DNA of 64,000 bases from Pseudonocardia kunmingensis (GTDB lineage Bacteria > Actinomycetota > Actinomycetes > Mycobacteriales > Pseudonocardiaceae), in NCBI RefSeq assembly GCF_006716445.1, contig NZ_VFPA01000002.1, positions 1,240,001 through 1,304,000 on the forward strand, read 5' to 3'. This document shows, piece by piece, positions 37,780 through 45,654 of the stretch (the stretch's first letter is position 1; each line of letters starts with the position of its first letter). Position numbers and translations under genes: made by a program. Under the pieces are notes generated by a model. That model was not told the origin of the DNA. It did not search any database and was given only the letters and a program-made list of their open reading frames with translations.

Positions 37780-38583
37780 CTACTCCGTCGCGCCGTAGTA
37801 GCCGATGCGGCTGCTGATCTCGGCGGCGCCGGTGAGCAGCTGTTCGGCGACCTCGGTGAACGACTCGACCGGGAGGCGGTAGGAGGGCGCCGAGACGCCC
37901 ACGGCGGCCACGACGTCGCCGGTGGCGCCCCGGATCGGTACGGCGATGGCGTTGAGGCCGAGCTCGAACTCCTCGATGGTGCAGGCCCATCCGTGCTCGC
38001 GGACCTTCTGCAGCTCCGCCTCCAGGACGGCGACGTCGGTGATCGTGTGCTCGGTGTAGGCGACCGGGTCGTCACCGAGCGCCTTGTGCACCAGCTCGGC
38101 GTCTCCCCAGGCCAGCAGCACCTTCCCGCTCGCGGTCGCGTACATCGGGGTGGGCCTGCCGATCCAGTTGCGACCGGTGATCGCCGAGCTGCCGTACTCC
38201 TGCAGGATGTTCGTGGCCTCGCCCGCGTCGGCGATCGCGAGGTTGACCGTCTCGCCCAGCTCCTCGGCGAGGCGCCGGCACACCGGCCGGCTCTCGATGG
38301 GCAGCTCGAGCTGGGCGGTGGTGGCGCCCGCCAGCCGGACGATCCCCCGTCCGAGGTGGTACTTGCCGCGCTCCGCGACCTGCTCCACGAGGTCGCCGAT
38401 CTCCAGGGCCTCGATGAGCCGGAACGCCGTGGACTTGTGCACCCCGAGCTCCGCGGCGACCTCGGTGACGCCCACGCCGTCGCGCCCCCGTTCGGCCAAC
38501 AGGTACAGGATCGCGATGGCTCGGTCCACCGATTGGACCTTGGACGGGGCGACCTCCCTCGTGTATCGCGGCGAATCGGTCAC
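37780..38583 (-). CDS. IclR-family transcriptional regulator
   Basis: The 267-residue protein has the HTH VTEVAAELGVHKSTAFRLIEAL (about residues 38-59) and a GAF-like IclR effector domain (YATASGKVLLAW; CTIEEFELGLNAIAVPIRG; VAAVGVSAPSYRL). GTG 38583 lies divergently from the Rieske ferredoxin gene, so it probably controls the oxygenase operon. It converges on the GntR gene with nine bases between the stops. Confidence 0.92.
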   Translation of the reverse strand: MTDSPRYTREVAPSKVQSVDRAIAILYLLAERGRDGVGVTEVAAELGVHKSTAFRLIEALEIGDLVEQVAERGKYHLGRGIVRLAGATTAQLELPIESRPVCRRLAEELGETVNLAIADAGEATNILQEYGSSAITGRNWIGRPTPMYATASGKVLLAWGDAELVHKALGDDPVAYTEHTITDVAVLEAELQKVREHGWACTIEEFELGLNAIAVPIRGATGDVVAAVGVSAPSYRLPVESFTEVAEQLLTGAAEISSRIGYYGATE

Positions 38584-38667
38584 GGCCGAACTCTACGGGG
38601 TCGGGCGAGTTCGGCACCCCGAGAGCTATTGACGTGCGCCGGGGATGGGCCGCATCCTGCTGTTGCT

Positions 38668-38691
38668 GATAGTGCGTCCCGTTGCGTTATC
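38668..38691. promoter_or_regulatory. Imperfect inverted repeat, possible IclR site
   Basis: GATA and TATC at the ends of an imperfect repeat (GATAGTGCG against GATAACGCA on the other strand), just upstream of the Rieske ferredoxin ribosome site and between two divergent genes. Weak evidence from position and partial symmetry only. Confidence 0.35.
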
Positions 38692-38707
38692 TGAAACAGG
38701 AGGGACC

Positions 38708-39028
38708 ATGATCCTCGTCGGCTCCATCGATGACATCCCGGACGGCGACGCCGTGCGCATCGAGGGCGAGGTACCGATCGCCGTGTTCAACGTCGACGGT
38801 GAGCTGTTCGCGATCGACGACACCTGCACCCACCAGGACGCCTCGCTGGCCGACGGCTGGGTGGAGGGGTGCGCCGTGGAGTGCCCGCTGCACGCCGCCT
38901 GCTTCGACCTGCGCACCGGCATGCCGTCCGGCCCACCGGCCAAGGCGCCGGTGCGCACCTACGAAGTGGTCGTCGTCGACGGCATGGTGCACGTGCGCGC
39001 CCCCGCGCCGGTCGGGGCCGGCGTCTGA
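38708..39028 (+). CDS. Rieske [2Fe-2S] ferredoxin, oxygenase component
   Basis: The 106-residue soluble Rieske ferredoxin has cluster ligands Cys40-x-His42 and Cys59-x2-His62 (CTHQ, CPLH). It carries electrons from a flavoprotein reductase to a terminal oxygenase, as in BphA3-type systems. ATG 38708 follows AGGAGGGACC. Its stop overlaps the reductase start (TGATG), and the oxygenase follows, so the three form one operon. Confidence 0.92.
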   Translation: MILVGSIDDIPDGDAVRIEGEVPIAVFNVDGELFAIDDTCTHQDASLADGWVEGCAVECPLHAACFDLRTGMPSGPPAKAPVRTYEVVVVDGMVHVRAPAPVGAGV

Positions 39029-40215
39029 TGACCGGTGCCGCGCTGCGCTGCGTCGTGGTCGTCGGCGGCTCGCTCGCCGGGCTCGGCGCCGCGCGTGCCC
39101 TGCGGGAACAGGGCTACGACGGGCGGGTCGTCGTGGTGGGGGAGGAGGACCGGCTCCCCTACGACCGCCCGCCGCTGTCGAAGGACTTCCTCGCCGGGAC
39201 GGTCGACCTCGACGACCTGGTGCTGACCACCGCCGAGGACGCGGAGCTCGACCTGGAATGGCGCCTCGGGGAGGCCGCGGTGGGCCTGGACCGCGGCGCC
39301 CGTGCCGTCGTGCTCGCGTCGGGGCGCGAGGTGCCCGCCGACGGCGTCGTGGTCGCCACCGGCGCGCGTGCCCGGGAGCTGCCCGGGGCGCGGCCGGCGG
39401 GCGTGCACACCCTGCGCACCGTGGAGGACGCGGTCGCGCTGCGGCGCGACCTGGTCCCCGGTGCCCGGCTCGTGGTGATCGGCGGCGGTTTCGTCGGCGC
39501 GGAGGTGGCGTCGACCGCCCGCGGCCTCGGCGTGGAGGTCACCGTGGTCGAGTCGGACCCGGTGCCGCTGGGCCGGGTGCTCGGCGCGGACCTCGCGCAG
39601 GTCTGCACCGGGTTGCACGCGGACCACGGCGTCCGGCTCCTCACCGGGGAGGTCGTCACCGGCCTCGGCGGCGACGGCCGGGTCCGCGAGGTGCAGCTGG
39701 CCGGGGGCCGCACCGAGGCCGCCGACGTGGTGGTGGTCGGCATCGGAGCGATCCCGAACGTCGAGTGGCTCGCCGGCTCCGGCGTCGAGCACGACCACCG
39801 CGGCGTGCGGACCGACGCCGCGGGCGCCACGAACGTCGCGCACGTCGTGGCGACCGGGGACTGCGCGTTCTCCCACTGCGCCTACGCGGGCACGCGCCGG
39901 CGCCACGAGCACTGGACCCATGCGGTGCAGCAGCCCGGCGCCGCGGTGGCGAGCCTGCTCGGCCGCGACCCGGCCGCCCGGCCCGCGGCGCCGTACTTCT
40001 GGTCCGACCAGTACGGCGCCCGGCTGCAGTTCGCCGGCCACCGGCGGCCCGACGACCCGGTGGAGGTCCTCGAGGGTGATCTCACCGACCGCCGGTTCGT
40101 GGCCGGCTACCGCCGTGACGGCGACCTCGTCGCGGTCTTCGCGATGAACCAGCCCAAGCTCTTCGGGAAGTGGCGCCGGCAGCTGGTGCCCCGGCCCGCC
40201 ACCACCGCAGCCTGA
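39028..40215 (+). CDS. FAD-dependent ferredoxin reductase (BphA4 type)
   Basis: The 395-residue flavoprotein binds FAD (CVVVVGGSLAGLGAARAL; YDRPPLSKDFLAG) and NAD(P)H (RLVVIGGGFVGAEVASTARGLG), with VVATGDCAFSHC and the C-terminal QYGARLQFAGH reductase motif. It passes electrons from NADH to the Rieske ferredoxin encoded just upstream. Overlapping TGATG junction with that gene. Confidence 0.92.
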   Translation: MTGAALRCVVVVGGSLAGLGAARALREQGYDGRVVVVGEEDRLPYDRPPLSKDFLAGTVDLDDLVLTTAEDAELDLEWRLGEAAVGLDRGARAVVLASGREVPADGVVVATGARARELPGARPAGVHTLRTVEDAVALRRDLVPGARLVVIGGGFVGAEVASTARGLGVEVTVVESDPVPLGRVLGADLAQVCTGLHADHGVRLLTGEVVTGLGGDGRVREVQLAGGRTEAADVVVVGIGAIPNVEWLAGSGVEHDHRGVRTDAAGATNVAHVVATGDCAFSHCAYAGTRRRHEHWTHAVQQPGAAVASLLGRDPAARPAAPYFWSDQYGARLQFAGHRRPDDPVEVLEGDLTDRRFVAGYRRDGDLVAVFAMNQPKLFGKWRRQLVPRPATTAA

Positions 40216-40240
40216 CCGACCCCCGCACGAGAGGTGCCGC

Positions 40241-41377
40241 GTGTCTGCCCCGACCCCCGCTGCGTCCGCCCCGTCGTCGAGCCTGATCCCCACCCTCCCG
40301 GGCCCCTCCTACACCGATCCCGTGATCTTCTCCGAGGAGCAGGAGAAGATCTTCGAGTCCCGCTGGTTCGCCGCCGCCCGCAGCGCGGAGATCGACGGCA
40401 CCGGCGCGTTCCGCACCGTGGACGTGGGGCGGGAGAACGTGGTCCTGGTCCGCGGCCGGGACCGCCGGTTGCGGGCGTTCCTCAACGTGTGCCGCCACCG
40501 CGGGGCGCGGGTCTGCATGCAGGAGACCGGCGTGGTCAAGCGGAACCTGCAGTGCGGCTACCACGCCTGGACCTACGGTCTCGACGGCAAGCTCGTCGCG
40601 GCGCCGAACCTGACGAGCATGCCCGACGTCGACCGGGCCGCGTACGGCCTCGTGCCCGTCCACCTGCGCGAATGGCTCGGCTACGCCTGGGTCTGCGTGG
40701 CCGACGAGCCGCCCTCGTTCGAGGAGACCGTGGTCGGTGCGGTCGCCGAGCGGCTCGGGTCGGTCGAGGCGATCGAGGGCTGGGACGTCGAGAACCTCGA
40801 GGTCGGTCGCCGGATCGGCTACGACGTCCACGCGAACTGGAAGCTGATCATCGAGAACTTCATGGAGTGCTACCACTGCGCGACCATCCACCCGGAGCTC
40901 ACCGAGGTGCTCCCGGAGTTCGCCGACGGCTACGCCGCGCAGTACTTCGTGGGGCACGGCGCGGCCTTCGCCGAGGAGGCGGCCGGGTTCACCGTCGACG
41001 GCGGCGCAGGCCTCACCGCGATCCCCGGGGTGGGGGAGGACCACGACCGCAAGTACTACGCGATCACCGTCAACCCGCAGGTGTTCATCAACCTCGTCCC
41101 CGACCACGTGATCTTCCACCGGATGTACCCGGTGGCCCCGGACCGCACCAGGGTGGAGTGCGACTGGCTCTACCTGCCCGAGGTCGTGCGCAGCGGCCGG
41201 GACCTGGACCGCTCCGTGGAGCTGTTCCACCGGGTCAACCAGCAGGACTTCGACGCCTGCGAGCGCTGCCAGCTGGCCGCGTCGTCGCGCGCCTACGCGG
41301 GGGGTGGAGTGCTGGTGCCCAGCGAGCACCACATCGGTGCCTTCCACACCTGGGTCACGGAGCAACTGCAGGGCTGA
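40241..41377 (+). CDS. gbcA: Rieske non-haem iron oxygenase, quaternary-amine type (glycine betaine demethylase-like)
   Basis: Terminal oxygenase of 378 residues. Rieske ligands are Cys84/His86 (CRHRG) and Cys105/His108 (CGYH). The mononuclear iron site is His212 and His217 in ECYHCATIHPEL, with Glu209 where dioxygenases have the bridging Asp. A Glu here is known from carnitine monooxygenase CntA, so it supports a quaternary-amine substrate. With dimethylglycine and sarcosine oxidases next door, glycine betaine is the best guess; stachydrine or carnitine are alternatives. GTG 40241 follows GAGAGG. Confidence 0.82.
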   Translation: MSAPTPAASAPSSSLIPTLPGPSYTDPVIFSEEQEKIFESRWFAAARSAEIDGTGAFRTVDVGRENVVLVRGRDRRLRAFLNVCRHRGARVCMQETGVVKRNLQCGYHAWTYGLDGKLVAAPNLTSMPDVDRAAYGLVPVHLREWLGYAWVCVADEPPSFEETVVGAVAERLGSVEAIEGWDVENLEVGRRIGYDVHANWKLIIENFMECYHCATIHPELTEVLPEFADGYAAQYFVGHGAAFAEEAAGFTVDGGAGLTAIPGVGEDHDRKYYAITVNPQVFINLVPDHVIFHRMYPVAPDRTRVECDWLYLPEVVRSGRDLDRSVELFHRVNQQDFDACERCQLAASSRAYAGGGVLVPSEHHIGAFHTWVTEQLQG

Positions 41378-41406
41378 CGGTCAGCAACGAGGAGGCGATT
41401 GCAGGA

Positions 41407-42096
41407 TCAGGCGCGACCGGGACCGCGGCGCGCACGCGCTTCCACCACCGACATCTTCCCGTCGGCCACCTGGGCCAGGTTGTCGGGCCTGAGGACGCGG
41501 ATCCGGCCCCGGGCAGTCTCGATGAGGCCTGCATCGCGCAACCTGCGCAGCGCCTTGACGGTGGCCTCGCGCGATGCCCCGACGGACTCGCCGAGCTCGG
41601 TCTGCGTCAGGTACAGCCACCCGTTCTCGACGTGACGCGGGGTGAGAGCGATCAGAAAGTTCGCTACCCGCCCGGTCGTGTCGAGCGCTCCGAAGTCGAG
41701 GCGCTGCATGTCGGCTTCACGAAGCCGACCGACCAGCAGGCGTAGCAACTCCAGTGCCGCGCTCGATTCCCCGGACAGGTGGTCGACAAGGGCGGCGGAG
41801 GTCACCAACCACCCCCGGACGGCGCTGAGCGCCTGAACGGTGGCCGACCGGGGTTGACCGTCCAACGCGGCGAACTCGCCCAGCAGATCACCCGAACCTC
41901 GAACGGCAAGCATCACCTGTTTGCCGCTGGCGGACGAGAGGATCGCTTTCGCCCGGCCGGATTCGATCAACAACACAGTGGTGGCCGGCTCACCTTCACG
42001 GAAGATGATCGCGCCCGCTTCCCACGATCTCCAGCGGCCCACCGACCGCATCCACGTCGTCAGCCTCGTGCCGTCGACCGTCGTCTCCCCCTGCAT
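41407..42096 (-). CDS. Crp/Fnr-family transcriptional regulator with intact cyclic-nucleotide site
   Basis: The 229-residue protein (from ATG 42096) has an N-terminal cyclic-nucleotide-binding barrel. Its phosphate-binding cassette GEFAALDGQPRSATVQA (residues 73-89) keeps the Glu74 and Arg83 that hold the ribose and phosphate. A long dimer helix follows, then a C-terminal Crp HTH (LTQTELGESVGASREATVKALRRLRDAGLI). The frame is open to 42144, but that part is covered by a 32-bp palindrome, so the shorter start is preferred. Divergent from a PycTM/cyclase/NTPase gene set, it could sense the nucleotide made by that cyclase. Confidence 0.88.
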   Translation of the reverse strand: MQGETTVDGTRLTTWMRSVGRWRSWEAGAIIFREGEPATTVLLIESGRAKAILSSASGKQVMLAVRGSGDLLGEFAALDGQPRSATVQALSAVRGWLVTSAALVDHLSGESSAALELLRLLVGRLREADMQRLDFGALDTTGRVANFLIALTPRHVENGWLYLTQTELGESVGASREATVKALRRLRDAGLIETARGRIRVLRPDNLAQVADGKMSVVEARARRGPGRA

Positions 42097-42105
42097 CGTG
42101 CCCGC

Positions 42106-42137
42106 CGTTCGTCTGCGTACTTGGACGCAGACGAACG
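42106..42137. promoter_or_regulatory. 32-bp palindrome in the Crp/PycTM divergent promoter
   Basis: Perfect 13-base arms, CGTTCGTCTGCGT and ACGCAGACGAACG, around a 6-base spacer ACTTGG, in the 59 bases between the two divergent starts. Its two-fold symmetry and position fit an operator for the adjacent Crp-type dimer controlling both directions. It does not match the E. coli Crp site. Confidence 0.65.
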
Positions 42138-42155
42138 ACTCCACTCTCCCGTGTC

Positions 42156-42653
42156 ATGGGATACATGACAACGGGTGTGCACCTCGATCCCGATCGTGAC
42201 CTGGACCTCGCCCTGACCACCGCCGCCGAGATCAACCGGGTGATCGCCGGGGCCGATGCCAAGGCGGGCCTCGTCCTCGCAGCGCAGGGGGTGGCGCTGG
42301 CCGGGATCGCCTCCGCGCTGCGCGCCGGCCCGCCGCTGCCCGCTGTCGTGGAGCTCGTCGCCGTGAGCGTCATCGTCCTCGCCGGGATATCGGTGGTCCT
42401 CCTCGTCGCGTGCCTGTGGCCGCGGACGCACGGGGCCGACGCGGCCTGGTTCGCGTTCCCAGCCCTCGGTCTGGGTACAGCGCCGACTCCCCGGCCGGAT
42501 GCGGCCGAATTCGCGGAGCAGGCGTGGGCACAGGCCGCGGCACTGGCGGAGATCGCGCGACTCAAGTACCGCTGGTTCCGCACTGCCCTTCTCAGTGGCG
42601 CCGGCGGCCTCGCCGCCTTCACGACCTGGATTGCACTTCTCGCGTCCGTCTGA
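42156..42653 (+). CDS. DUF5706/PycTM-like membrane effector
   Basis: The 165-residue membrane protein starts with a helix LDLALTTAAEINRVIAGAD and the family-typical stretch ADAKAGLVLAAQGVALAG. Hydrophobic segments follow at about residues 38-55, 62-86 and 142-164. This pattern (ADxKA before the first helix, three or four helices, helical cytoplasmic middle) is that of the PycTM effector of Pycsar anti-phage systems, which kills or depolarises the cell when it binds a cyclic pyrimidine nucleotide. The cyclase gene follows after 27 bases. Start ATG 42156 or 42165. Family call from memory of the motif. Confidence 0.7.
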   Translation: MGYMTTGVHLDPDRDLDLALTTAAEINRVIAGADAKAGLVLAAQGVALAGIASALRAGPPLPAVVELVAVSVIVLAGISVVLLVACLWPRTHGADAAWFAFPALGLGTAPTPRPDAAEFAEQAWAQAAALAEIARLKYRWFRTALLSGAGGLAAFTTWIALLASV

Positions 42654-42680
42654 TCGAGCGACCACGAAGGGAAAACGACC

Positions 42681-43616
42681 ATGACCACACTCTCGGGAGC
42701 GCCGCATGGCGACGGTGGGTGCGGCGACCAGCCCCGCCGGTTGCCGCCCTACCAGGCGCTGTTCGCCGTCGACATCCGCGACTACAGCGGGCATCAGGGC
42801 CGCGACCACGCCGAACTCACACGACGTATCCCGCGGATCCTGAACGCCGCATTCCGCCGGGCCGGCCTGGGGGAGCTCTGGAGCGAGGAGATCTGGCAGC
42901 GGATGATCGGCGATTCGTACGTGGCCGGCTTCCGGTCGTCCGTGCTCCCCCTCCTGCTGAACCCGCTGCTCGGTGCGCTGCAAGCACAGCTGCGGCACGA
43001 GAACCGGACCGACGTGATCGGAGATCCACCACGGCCGCTGCGAATGCGGGTGAGCGTCCACGTCGGGCCAGTGACCGAACCGACGGGCGACCGGGACACC
43101 GACGGAAGCGGCGCAGCGCGGGTCGAGGTCCACCGCCTGCTCGACGCCGACGCCGTCAAGAGCCTGCTGAGCCGGGCTGAGAACGACACCTGCGTCGCCG
43201 CCATCGTGTCGGAGCGGGCGTACTGCGATGCCGTCGAGAGCGGGTACACCGGCGAGCGGCCGAGCAGCTACGCGCGGACCAAGGTGAAGGTCAAGAACTA
43301 CGAGGCGACCGCGTACCTGCGCGTTCCGCATTCGACCGGCGAGCTGGTGGCGCGCGGGCTCCTGCCGCCGGAAGCGGCCGAGGACAGCGAGCGGTCAGCG
43401 CAGCAGCTCTCGGGGGCGGCAGGGCTCCCGATCGGCAGCGTGGGCCGCGATGCGGTGCAGGCCGGTACCTATAAAGACAACCGGGTCGTGGGCGTCGGGA
43501 CGGCCCGAGACATCGACAACGTGTTCACCGGTACCCATGGCCCTGTGTACATCGGTGACGGGAACGGCACGGATCGGCGCCCGTCCCGCCGCCGGAGGCC
43601 ACGTCGTGACGGCTGA
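42681..43616 (+). CDS. Class III nucleotide cyclase homologue with C-terminal motif tail
   Basis: The 311-residue protein has a class III adenylyl/guanylyl cyclase-like domain at residues ~24-215. Metal Asp31 is in LFAVDIRDYS and metal Asp77 in MIGDSYVAGF, with the usual spacing; RMRVSVHVGPV is the third typical strand. Class III cyclases include the PycC cyclases that make cCMP or cUMP. After the domain comes a tail with VQAGTYKDN (259-267) and a VGVG-x-ARDI-x4-TG-x2-GP-x-Y motif (270-291), which also opens the next protein. It ends in a very basic stretch. It overlaps the NTPase gene by 11 bases. Confidence 0.75.
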   Translation: MTTLSGAPHGDGGCGDQPRRLPPYQALFAVDIRDYSGHQGRDHAELTRRIPRILNAAFRRAGLGELWSEEIWQRMIGDSYVAGFRSSVLPLLLNPLLGALQAQLRHENRTDVIGDPPRPLRMRVSVHVGPVTEPTGDRDTDGSGAARVEVHRLLDADAVKSLLSRAENDTCVAAIVSERAYCDAVESGYTGERPSSYARTKVKVKNYEATAYLRVPHSTGELVARGLLPPEAAEDSERSAQQLSGAAGLPIGSVGRDAVQAGTYKDNRVVGVGTARDIDNVFTGTHGPVYIGDGNGTDRRPSRRRRPRRDG

Positions 43617-45654
43617 ACCGCCCGAGGACCGGCCGGCGGCGGTGGGCGTCGGGCAGGCCCGTGACATAGGTACCTCCATCACCGGATCGCTCGGCCCGAT
43701 CTACGTTCGCAATTACTGGTACGCCACAAGTCGTCGGGAGCGCCGTGGGGCGCTCGCGCTCGATCTCGATCACGAGCGGAACCTGGCTGCCGTGTTCGTC
43801 CCACCGGAGGGGTGGGAGCGCGCGAGACGGATCCTCGCCGCCGACGGTATGGTCCTGCTGGCCGGTGAACTCGGCATCGGGCGCCGCACGGCCGCGTGGC
43901 AGCTCCTCGACGGAATCGGGGACGACGACAGCCGGCCCATCCAGGTGCTGCGGCCCGAGCCCGGGAGCGACGGGGGCCGCGTCCTCGACGCCGAGGACGT
44001 GGTCGAGCGCGACCGACTGCTGCTCGACCTCTCGGACGTCGACGACCAGCTCTTCGAGGCCGTTCAGGACGAGTTGACTGATTTCTTCGGCGTCGTCGCG
44101 GCCTCCGCCGCGGTTCTAGTCGTGCTCCTGCCCTCGTTTGTCACACGGCCCCGGTCCGAGTTCCGGGCGCGCACCGCCCTCCTCGAGCGACCGGACGGCC
44201 GGCAGGTGCTGTACCGCCGGCTGCGCGAGTACGGGATCGCGATCCCCGCCGGCGCGTTGCTGCCCGATGTAGCGAACCTGCTGACGAACGGCAGCGTCGG
44301 CGATGTCGCGGAGCTGGCATCACTCATTCGCGAGGCGCGCTCGGACGTTCCCGACGGCACAGCGGAGAGCTGGTTCGGCGTAGCCGTCAAGAGGCTCTCG
44401 GACCGGGACACGGAGATCTCTCAACTCGTTGCCGCGCATCCCTCGGCCGCCGATCGGGCACTGCTGCTGTCCGTGGCCCTGCTCGCCGGCGCCGACGCTG
44501 CAACGGTGCTGGCTGCGGAGGAACGCCTGCTGCGAAAGGTGCGGCACACCGTCGGGCCCGCGCCAGACTTCGAGCGGTCCGGCCTCGGCGCCCGGCTCAC
44601 AGCGATCGGGGGACGTCTGCATGTCGACGGACGCGTCGCGTTCACCGCGGCCGGGCGCGCCGCTGCGGTCTTGAATCACTTCTGGACGCATTTCCCGAGC
44701 CTGCGCAACGATTTCGCCCGGTGGGTCATCGCGTGCGGTGACCTGGGAGCCGAGGACGCCCACCGCGAGACGATGGTCGCCCGGTTCGTCGAGCAGAGCC
44801 TCGCCGTGGGGCGCCCCGGCGACGTCTTCGCCGCCGTCGCCGTCTGGGCCGGCGACGCCCGTGTCCCCGCGCTGCTGGCGAGCGCTGCACTCGAGTACGG
44901 CCTGACCAGTGTCGAGTACGGGTGGGCGTTCCGCCGTCGGTGCTACGAGTGGGCTACGGATCATACGAACGGTCGAACGGCGGCACCGGCCCGACTCGCG
45001 GACCTGCTCGTGGCGGCGTGCCGGCGGGTGATCGTGCAGACCCACCCCGAACAAGCCATCGTGCGGTTGCGCCACCTCACCCGCCACCCCGAGCCCGCGG
45101 TGGCCCGAGAAGCCACCACAGCGTTGGTCGAGGTCGTCGGTTCCGACCGCAGCCGCATGCGGTACCTGCTCACGCGGCTCACCGGTGGTCGCCGGTCCGA
45201 CGCCGACGCCCGGCGCGCCGACGCCCGCCTGTTCCTCACGACCGTGGTGCCGGAGCTCCTCGTCGCGCGCGGTGGTCGGTCGCTCGTTGCCGCCGCGTGG
45301 GTGCATGAACGCTTGGCCCAGCGGTGGGGTGACGTATTCGACACGGTCCCGGCGTGGGAGTACGTGCCTGCGGTGCACAGGTGGTTGTCCGTGCACGCCG
45401 CCGCGGAACCGGCTGACGCCGAAGCTCTGGCTGCCGTGCTCATTGCTGCCTGCGACCTGCGCTTCGACCGGCTGTCCATCCTCCATTCCGTCAGCCGCGA
45501 GTGGGCGCGGACGCCGCTGCCGGCGGCGCAAACCCGGCGGCGGGAGACCGTCGAACGGCTCTACGCGGCCGTCGACGCCGCCGCGGTACAGGCCGCCGAT
45601 GCGGCCATCGACCCGTCAACGTTGGTCCAGCACGTCCAGGGAGGAACACGATGA
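43606..45654 (+). CDS. P-loop NTPase with N-terminal shared motif and helical repeats (NLR-like)
   Basis: The 682-residue protein starts at GTG 43606, behind GGAGG inside the cyclase gene. Residues 13-34 carry the motif shared with the cyclase tail. A P-loop-like GELGIGRRTAAW (87-98) follows, then a Walker-B-like RDRLLLDLSDVDD (136-148). The usual Lys of the P-loop is Arg93 and the next Thr is Arg94. The second half is all helical with HEAT-like periodicity (AIVRLRHLTRHPEPAVAREATTAL). The layout (signalling motif, NTPase, repeats) is that of STAND/NLR sensors. No exact family recognised. Stop overlaps the next start (ATGA). Confidence 0.65.
   Translation: MTAEPPEDRPAAVGVGQARDIGTSITGSLGPIYVRNYWYATSRRERRGALALDLDHERNLAAVFVPPEGWERARRILAADGMVLLAGELGIGRRTAAWQLLDGIGDDDSRPIQVLRPEPGSDGGRVLDAEDVVERDRLLLDLSDVDDQLFEAVQDELTDFFGVVAASAAVLVVLLPSFVTRPRSEFRARTALLERPDGRQVLYRRLREYGIAIPAGALLPDVANLLTNGSVGDVAELASLIREARSDVPDGTAESWFGVAVKRLSDRDTEISQLVAAHPSAADRALLLSVALLAGADAATVLAAEERLLRKVRHTVGPAPDFERSGLGARLTAIGGRLHVDGRVAFTAAGRAAAVLNHFWTHFPSLRNDFARWVIACGDLGAEDAHRETMVARFVEQSLAVGRPGDVFAAVAVWAGDARVPALLASAALEYGLTSVEYGWAFRRRCYEWATDHTNGRTAAPARLADLLVAACRRVIVQTHPEQAIVRLRHLTRHPEPAVAREATTALVEVVGSDRSRMRYLLTRLTGGRRSDADARRADARLFLTTVVPELLVARGGRSLVAAAWVHERLAQRWGDVFDTVPAWEYVPAVHRWLSVHAAAEPADAEALAAVLIAACDLRFDRLSILHSVSREWARTPLPAAQTRRRETVERLYAAVDAAAVQAADAAIDPSTLVQHVQGGTR

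Noticed and set aside
38629..38657. TTGACG with a 17-base spacer as a promoter for the Rieske operon
   Set aside because: The expected -10 box reads GCATCC, a poor match, so no promoter is claimed.
42681..43616. Reading the cyclase as an ordinary housekeeping adenylate cyclase for the Crp neighbour
   Set aside because: The PycTM-like gene upstream, the overlapping NTPase and the shared C-terminal motif are not features of housekeeping cyclase loci, although the cyclase product itself (cAMP or a pyrimidine nucleotide) cannot be told from sequence.
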